This document shows, in pieces, positions 38,681 through 44,665 of a stretch of DNA of 44,665 nt. Every line of letters begins with the position of its first letter. Within the stretch, counting starts at the first letter, position 1. A model generated the notes under the pieces. The model was not told where the DNA came from and searched no databases. It saw only the letters and a program-made list of their open reading frames with translations. The position numbers and the translations under genes are program-made. Source of the stretch: Candidatus Pacearchaeota archaeon (GTDB lineage Archaea > Nanobdellota > Nanobdellia > Pacearchaeales > GW2011-AR1); NCBI GenBank assembly GCA_016866975.1, contig VGKP01000006.1, positions 1 to 44,665 of the forward strand, written 5' to 3'.

Positions 38681-40855
38681 ATGAAGAAAGTCCAAATAAC
38701 GCTGGTAGACATAGATGATCAAGACTCTTTCAAAGTAGAACAGAGTCTTAATCAGCTGTCAGGGGTAAGGAATGTAGCTGTCAATATGGCCACAAAGACG
38801 GTAACTGCAGACTGTGAAGATTACATAGCAGAAGATCAGTTGATATCTACTATCCGTCAGACTGGATTTCAAGTTTCAGATATATTTTTCGAGAATTCTT
38901 CATCTGAAACAGTTATTGATGACGAAAATTATTTCAAGGTAAAACAGGAAGGAAAGGATACAGATCTTCTTGATAGTGTAGTCTGGGCATGGGTTTTCGC
39001 AATACCTCTAATAGGAATTCTGATCTCTCAGCTTATCTTCCAGGAGGGGGTAAGCTTCACGATGCAGGCAATAGTCTTACTTATAAGCCTGCCTATTGTC
39101 TTGGTCATGGGATGGAAACCAATCAGCTCTGGTGCACAGAGCTTTCATTCAATGAGCTTTGACTCAAATTCGCTTATTTTTTTAAGTGCATCAGTCGGAA
39201 TCTTCACAGGGGTATTGAGCCTATTTATAAGTATAACAAATTATTCAGGAATCGCCGGAGTGATGATGGCTATATTTTTGACAGGGAAGTATTTAGAGGA
39301 GAAAGTCAGGAATGAAGTTGGCAGAGATATAAGACGTTTCAATCGTTTGATACCAGATACGGCTATAATAATCATCCAAGGGAAGGAATTTAGAGTGCCT
39401 CTCTCAGAGATTCAGGTAGGAGATATCATGGTTCTTCTACCAGGAGATCACATAGCCGCAGACGGATTGATTACAAAGGGATCTGGCAAGGTTGATGAAA
39501 GTCTTCTAACTTCTGAAGACCATCTTATCGATAAGGCGCAGGGAGATAGTATTCTTGCCGGAAGCGTTATAAATTCAGGTCGGTTTCTCATAGAAGTCAC
39601 AAAGATTGGGAAGGATACATATCTTTCAAGAGCACTAGGTGTTGTAGAAGGTACTCAGAACTCAAAGAGATCTATTCAAAGAATGCTCAATTCTGTTGCT
39701 AAATACATGGTGCCTTCAATGATTGTACTCTCAGTATTAACCTTTGTTTCCTGGTTGATATTTACGCAAAATTTTAACGCTTCTCTAAATTATGCCTTAG
39801 CAGTACTTATCATAACCTGTCCTTCATCATTAGGTCTTGCTGTGCCAGCAGTTCTTTTTGTTGGGTCAGGCATGGCGGCAAGAAAAGGAATACTTATAAG
39901 AAATGGGGAATCATTCCAGATAATTAAAGAAGCGAAGACTATAATATTTGATATCCCTGGGACTCTGACAAAAGGTACACCAGATATTTCCTATATAACC
40001 AGCGTTATTAAAGAGAAAAATCTTTTAGAGATTGCAGCAAGTATGATGAGGCAATATGATACTGAACTGGCAAATTCCTTGCTTAGGCGTGCAGGATTGA
40101 AAAGATTCAAACAGGTTGAAAATACTATCTCAACTCCCGGGAAGGGCATTGAGGGGAATATAGACGGGAAGAAAATAGTCGCGGGGAATAAATCTTTTTT
40201 TGCAGAAAAGTCTATTTCAATTAAGGGCATGGGCAAATACATCCAAGAATATGAGGACGGGGGCAAGAAAGTTTTACTTATTTCCATTAGCGGCAAGGTA
40301 GTAGGGGCTATTGCTGTATCAGATGAGCTCAAGGAAGATTCGCAAAGTACAGTTATCAGGCTTCAGAAAATGAATTATAAAGTCATGATACTAGTCTCAG
40401 ACAATGAAAGAGCAGGCAAGGCCCTTGCAAAAAGGCTAGGCAATCCTGAAGTGCTTATAGCAAGGACTCCAGAAGAAATATCAAAAAAAATAAGCCATCT
40501 GCAAGAATTTGGAAGGGTTGCATTCATATCTGGTCCGAATAGAAATGGGAGGGCAATTAAACAAAGTAATGTAGGTATAGTGATTGGAAAAGAAGACGAT
40601 TTGGGCAATGGCACAGAAGATATATTGATAACAAAGACTCCTTCTGCAAGTATAATTGAGATTGCCCGGCTATCTAAAAAAGTTCATGACAAAGTTCAAC
40701 AGAACCTCTATTGGGCTATAGGTTACAATGTTCTTGCAGTTCCTCTTGCAGTCTTAGGCTATATGCACCCGATTTTTGCAGAAATGGCAATGTTAGCTTC
40801 AACCATAAGTATTTTTGCTAATGCAAATATTTTAAGGGCAGAAAGATTTTACTGA
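38681..40855 (+). CDS. P1B-type ATPase-like protein with degenerate catalytic motifs
   Basis: 724 aa with HMA-like N-terminus and P1B layout, but DKTGT is DIPGT, CPC is CPS, TGE is TSE, GDGxNDxP is GPNRNGRA; CxxC absent. Confidence 0.88.
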   Translation: MKKVQITLVDIDDQDSFKVEQSLNQLSGVRNVAVNMATKTVTADCEDYIAEDQLISTIRQTGFQVSDIFFENSSSETVIDDENYFKVKQEGKDTDLLDSVVWAWVFAIPLIGILISQLIFQEGVSFTMQAIVLLISLPIVLVMGWKPISSGAQSFHSMSFDSNSLIFLSASVGIFTGVLSLFISITNYSGIAGVMMAIFLTGKYLEEKVRNEVGRDIRRFNRLIPDTAIIIIQGKEFRVPLSEIQVGDIMVLLPGDHIAADGLITKGSGKVDESLLTSEDHLIDKAQGDSILAGSVINSGRFLIEVTKIGKDTYLSRALGVVEGTQNSKRSIQRMLNSVAKYMVPSMIVLSVLTFVSWLIFTQNFNASLNYALAVLIITCPSSLGLAVPAVLFVGSGMAARKGILIRNGESFQIIKEAKTIIFDIPGTLTKGTPDISYITSVIKEKNLLEIAASMMRQYDTELANSLLRRAGLKRFKQVENTISTPGKGIEGNIDGKKIVAGNKSFFAEKSISIKGMGKYIQEYEDGGKKVLLISISGKVVGAIAVSDELKEDSQSTVIRLQKMNYKVMILVSDNERAGKALAKRLGNPEVLIARTPEEISKKISHLQEFGRVAFISGPNRNGRAIKQSNVGIVIGKEDDLGNGTEDILITKTPSASIIEIARLSKKVHDKVQQNLYWAIGYNVLAVPLAVLGYMHPIFAEMAMLASTISIFANANILRAERFY

Positions 40856-40856
40856 A

Positions 40857-42068
40857 TTACTCATACCTCAATGCCGTCACAGTGTTTAACTTGCTTGCTC
40901 TCCATGCTGGGAAGACTCCAGAGACTGCTCCAATTAGAAAAGCAAAAGTCAGGCAGCCAATTATAAGTTCTATAGGTGCCGCAGCCTGTAGAAGGGTTGT
41001 ATTGAGTTTCTGTGTCGCTACATACTCTATACTCTTGGCAATTCCATATCCTAACAACATTCCAAATATTCCCCCTATAAATCCTAGCAGACCAGATTCT
41101 ATCAGGAAGATAAATAGTATATCGGAATTCTTAGCTCCAACAGCCTTCATGGTCCCAATCTCTTTTGTCCTCTCAAGTACAGAGGTATACATCGTTGTAG
41201 CAATTCCTATACCTCCAACTATAATAGATATTGCTGCGACTCCAAGAAGGAAAGACGTCAATATTCCCAATATGGTGTCAAATGTCGCAAGAAATTCCTC
41301 AGGGGTCAAAACTGTGAAATCTTGCGTCTTTTCAGTCTGACTTCTTGACGACCTAAGTTTTTTTTCTACTCCAGAGGCTACCTCTCTTAATTGAGAAGAA
41401 CTCTCAGCTTGGACTATTATCTGGTCTATTCTATCATCTGAATTGAATATTTCCTGGAAGTCTTCGAGAGGTATTAGGAGTATTCTATCATCCACTGGAT
41501 TACCTACTGGCCTCATGCTTGCCTTTACTTTGAAAGATACACCGTTTATTATTATACTGTCTCCTTCATGGACTTCTTCTGTAAAGACCAATGCTCTTGA
41601 GAAATGCGACCCCAATCCTACAAATCTTCTATCGCCTTCTCTCAACCATCTTCCTTCTTCTATTTTATATGCTCCACTTTCGATGAATACATCTCCTCTG
41701 TTTGTAGGCACGCCAATTATCTGCAAGTATCTTGTCTCTCCACCAAATTCTATTTTTGCATTTCCCGCAGCGACATATGATAAATCCTTCACTCCAGGCA
41801 CTTTATCAATGACTTTTATGTCTTCTAGAGTTAGTAGGTTTGACCCTCCACTTCCAGGGCCAGCAATTTGTGCTCTGGAAAAAATGAAGAATTTATCAGT
41901 GCCAAGTGCCCTAAACTGCTCAGTCACAGCAATCTGCAATCCCATCGACACACTGATAAGCACAAAGATAGTGGCGATTGCAATTATTATCCCGAGCATT
42001 GTCAATGAAGATCTTAGTCTGCGTTTCCATAATGTCTTTAATGCAATCTTAAAAAAAGATGACTTCAT
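40857..42068 (-). CDS. ABC transporter permease, MacB/FtsX type
   Basis: LKTLWKRRLRSSLTMLGIIIAIATIFVLISVSMGL...ERTKEIGTMKAVGAKNSDILFIFLIESGLLG. Confidence 0.92.
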   Translation of the reverse strand: MKSSFFKIALKTLWKRRLRSSLTMLGIIIAIATIFVLISVSMGLQIAVTEQFRALGTDKFFIFSRAQIAGPGSGGSNLLTLEDIKVIDKVPGVKDLSYVAAGNAKIEFGGETRYLQIIGVPTNRGDVFIESGAYKIEEGRWLREGDRRFVGLGSHFSRALVFTEEVHEGDSIIINGVSFKVKASMRPVGNPVDDRILLIPLEDFQEIFNSDDRIDQIIVQAESSSQLREVASGVEKKLRSSRSQTEKTQDFTVLTPEEFLATFDTILGILTSFLLGVAAISIIVGGIGIATTMYTSVLERTKEIGTMKAVGAKNSDILFIFLIESGLLGFIGGIFGMLLGYGIAKSIEYVATQKLNTTLLQAAAPIELIIGCLTFAFLIGAVSGVFPAWRASKLNTVTALRYE

Positions 42069-43279
42069 GATCTCAAAGCCTCCACAGGGTGCATTCTAGA
42101 AGCTTTCCATGCAGGTATGCTGCCTGCAATTATACCTAATAGGAATGTGAATAATACTGCTCCTCCAATTAATGGCAATGAGAAAGAAGCTTGCAGCAGG
42201 TTAGTGCCCAGTGCTGAGTTTGCTCCAGCAGCGGCTGCATATGCAAACCCAATTCCCATTACTACTCCTATCGATCCCCCTATAAATCCTAACATACCAG
42301 ATTCTATTAAGAAGATAAATAATATATCGGAATTCTTAGCTCCAACAGCCTTCATGGTCCCAATCTCTTTCTTTCTCTCTAGAACTGAGGTGAACATGGT
42401 ATTGCTTACTCCAATAGATCCTATCAACAAAGCAATTGCGGCAATGCCTGCAACAACTATATTTATCACGGTAAGTATAGTATTTACTGAAGAAATGACT
42501 CCAGCAGGAGTTTGTATTGAAAAGTCTTCCTCGCCCTTTTTTAAATTTCTATCCTTCCTTAGTTTATTTTCAATTGACTCTTTTATTTCATCACTTCTTT
42601 CTATGTCATCAATACGTATTATAAGTATATCCATCTCATCACTCAATTCAAGTATATTCCTCATGTCTTCTTCAGGCATAAGCATTGCATTGTTAAATTG
42701 CATGTTTCCTGAAGGGGCAAGGATTCCTGCAACACTGAATTCTCTTCCTTGAATGGTCAATTTTGTTCCTGCATGTATATCTTTCCCGAATTGTCTTTCC
42801 TTGGCAAGTTCACTACCTAATAAAATCTCGCCTTTGTCAGAAGATTTCAATAGTTTGCCTTCCTTAGTCTTTATCTGGAAACTAGTATAAAAGAAATCAA
42901 TCCCTTCCTGTCTGTCAGGCAGAGAACCTGTAAAGATGAATTTTCTTTGACGATTGTAGTCTACACTTGTCACTCTTATCAATCTAGGAATAGTAGACTT
43001 GACACCACTTATCCCATCCACTACATTTTGATCATGTTCAGTCAATTTTCTTACAGCTGTGCTTCCTGGAGGGCCAAATCCTGCTTCAGCATTTGTAAGT
43101 ATCAATCTATCTGCGGCTATTCCAGAAAATTGTCCAGTAATTGCATTTTGCAGACCTTGACCTAAGGAAAGCAGTGCAATAACTGCAGTTATCCCTATTA
43201 TTATTCCGAGCAAAGTTAACCAAGATCTTACGCCTCTATGCCTTAGATTGCTCATTGCGAGCTTGAGCGTTTCCACCAT
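42065..43279 (-). CDS. ABC transporter permease, MacB/FtsX type (paralogue)
   Basis: MSNLRHRGVRSWLTLLGIIIGITAVIALLSLGQGLQ...ERKKEIGTMKAVGAKNSDILFIFLIESGMLG. Confidence 0.92.
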   Translation of the reverse strand: MVETLKLAMSNLRHRGVRSWLTLLGIIIGITAVIALLSLGQGLQNAITGQFSGIAADRLILTNAEAGFGPPGSTAVRKLTEHDQNVVDGISGVKSTIPRLIRVTSVDYNRQRKFIFTGSLPDRQEGIDFFYTSFQIKTKEGKLLKSSDKGEILLGSELAKERQFGKDIHAGTKLTIQGREFSVAGILAPSGNMQFNNAMLMPEEDMRNILELSDEMDILIIRIDDIERSDEIKESIENKLRKDRNLKKGEEDFSIQTPAGVISSVNTILTVINIVVAGIAAIALLIGSIGVSNTMFTSVLERKKEIGTMKAVGAKNSDILFIFLIESGMLGFIGGSIGVVMGIGFAYAAAAGANSALGTNLLQASFSLPLIGGAVLFTFLLGIIAGSIPAWKASRMHPVEALRS

Positions 43280-43281
43280 TA

Positions 43282-44130
43282 TTACTTCCTCAACGCCAAT
43301 TCCTTACTTTTTCTTAAACGCTGCCTCTTTCTTATGGCGCGCCAGATTATCCAAATTGCTATGAGAACAATTAATCCAAAAATAACTTGCACACTATTAT
43401 CCTTCTTAATTATTCCAAATTCAAGTGCTCTCTCCCTGGAATAAATTGTCAATGGTACATTCTCAGTCATACTCAGATCTTTATTGTTAAAATCCTTATA
43501 TGTCAAAACTACTGTAAGGCTTGGTCTTTCTCCAAAAAATAATGTATCAAATGAGACAGATTCGAAATCATCTGAGTTGATTGTCCCCACATAGATTTGA
43601 CTCTCCGATAAGATTGTCATTCTTTCTGGAATAGCTCTTAATGATACAAACCTTGCATCTGTAAGTCCAGAATTGACTATTCTTAAAGTTACTTTAGATC
43701 TCTCTCCAACGACGGGCTTCTCTATCTGAGTATTGAATGATAAAACACTGTTTCCAGTGATGCTCAAGCCTATTGTGCCTTTCTTTTGTGTAATATTCTT
43801 TCCATTTATCGTGTACGGCACCTTATAGTCTCCAGGCTCAGAATCTGGTGATGCTCGGATTTTGAATGATAGTACTTTTTCCCTATCTTCATTCAGCTTA
43901 TTGACGCTAGCTTCAGATCCTCCAATTGGGATAAATGGAAGTCCTGTGAAATCTAACGATACCGAAATATCTTCAACTGCCTTTGAACCTTCATTTTCTA
44001 ATATGATCGTGATTGTCCCTTCCTGTCCCGGTTGTATAGTAGGTGCAGTTATATCGCTTACCTGCAATGCAGACATCAATGGCGATACTAGCAGTATCAT
44101 CAATAAGCCCAATATAATAGTATATTTCAT
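43282..44130 (-). CDS. COG1361-like/CARDB-like extracellular protein with C-terminal TM anchor
   Basis: Signal peptide, PTIQPGQEGTITIILENEGSKAVEDISVSLD Ig-like domain, C-terminal TM VIFGLIVLIAIWIIWRAI then basic tail. Confidence 0.75.
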   Translation of the reverse strand: MKYTIILGLLMILLVSPLMSALQVSDITAPTIQPGQEGTITIILENEGSKAVEDISVSLDFTGLPFIPIGGSEASVNKLNEDREKVLSFKIRASPDSEPGDYKVPYTINGKNITQKKGTIGLSITGNSVLSFNTQIEKPVVGERSKVTLRIVNSGLTDARFVSLRAIPERMTILSESQIYVGTINSDDFESVSFDTLFFGERPSLTVVLTYKDFNNKDLSMTENVPLTIYSRERALEFGIIKKDNSVQVIFGLIVLIAIWIIWRAIRKRQRLRKSKELALRK

Positions 44131-44227
44131 AAAAATCCTCGAGCAACCTACTTTAAAAACCTTTTCTTAACTAAACTTTATAGTGACAACAGAAAAGATT
44201 AAATAGCCTTTCTTTAATTCTATTCTC

Positions 44228-44656
44228 ATGAAGGGCGAAAGACATTCCTATATTAAAAACGCTTGGGAAACTATAAAGGAGTTTGTATCCACAACTTCTG
44301 CAAAAATCACTTTCGGAGCGATACTTGTAGGGGCGATTACCACATTAGTCTCTTATAAATACGAAACACAGCGTTCTTCTTCTATTCCACTTGCTTTCTC
44401 AGAAGTGACTCAAATCGAAAAAGATGCGGCTTCTGTAGGAACGCATCTAGAAAATATTAATCGCTATCTTCCCAAAGTTAACGATTGTGCGATGAAAATA
44501 TTTGAAAGTTGGAATCTTGCCCATGGAGTAATGACTCAGGAAAAAGGAATAGGACCTGATTCTGCAAAAGAAATGATGAAAAATGTTAAGCAATATAGTA
44601 ATCTCTTTGGTAAATTCGAAGAGGGAAAAACTCCTGATAAATTGTATTGTTGTTAA
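44228..44656 (+). CDS. Hypothetical single-pass membrane protein
   Basis: 142 aa with one TM segment (ITFGAILVGAITTLVSYKY). Confidence 0.6.
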   Translation: MKGERHSYIKNAWETIKEFVSTTSAKITFGAILVGAITTLVSYKYETQRSSSIPLAFSEVTQIEKDAASVGTHLENINRYLPKVNDCAMKIFESWNLAHGVMTQEKGIGPDSAKEMMKNVKQYSNLFGKFEEGKTPDKLYCC

Positions 44657-44665
44657 ATTTGTTTT

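Noticed and set aside
41443-42752. Plus-strand ORFs of 218 and 211 aa
   Set aside because: Antisense to the two well-supported ABC permease genes.

Overview
The window looks like part of a DPANN-type archaeal genome (Woesearchaeota/Pacearchaeota-like by gene content; this placement is an inference). It opens with the 3' end of an IS200/IS605 TnpA gene. This is followed by an rRNA operon, 16S - tRNA-Ala(TGC) - 23S. Two self-splicing group I introns interrupt the 23S at highly conserved sites. A 23S processing stem follows, then an RNase P RNA gene and tRNA-Phe(GAA). Next comes an information-processing cluster: a stand-alone NFACT-R protein, a CRM/YhbY protein, S19e, L39e, L31e, AlkD, Cbf5, a CsaA/EMAP-like tRNA-binding protein, TrmY, class II LysRS overlapping a short histone-fold-like ORF missed by the ORF track, and Hjc. 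A ~10 kb minus-strand operon encodes large Cys-rich surface proteins and pilin-like proteins. The rest includes corrinoid adenosyltransferase, an AI-2E transporter, AMP phosphorylase, a P-type ATPase-like protein with eroded catalytic motifs, and a COG1361/MacB-type permease set. The main discovery candidates are: (1) a group I intron carrying a small membrane-protein ORF in its P6 loop instead of a homing endonuclease, with a decayed copy downstream; (2) a ~115-nt structured mobile element whose two copies keep their hairpins while the stem sequences differ, each interrupting a coding sequence; (3) a duplicated pilin + Cys-rich giant surface-protein operon with gene fission/fusion; (4) a pseudo-P-type ATPase; (5) an AbrB-like gene broken by the mobile element but still preceded by paired palindromic operators. 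No searches or folding programs were run; all calls come from reading the sequence.
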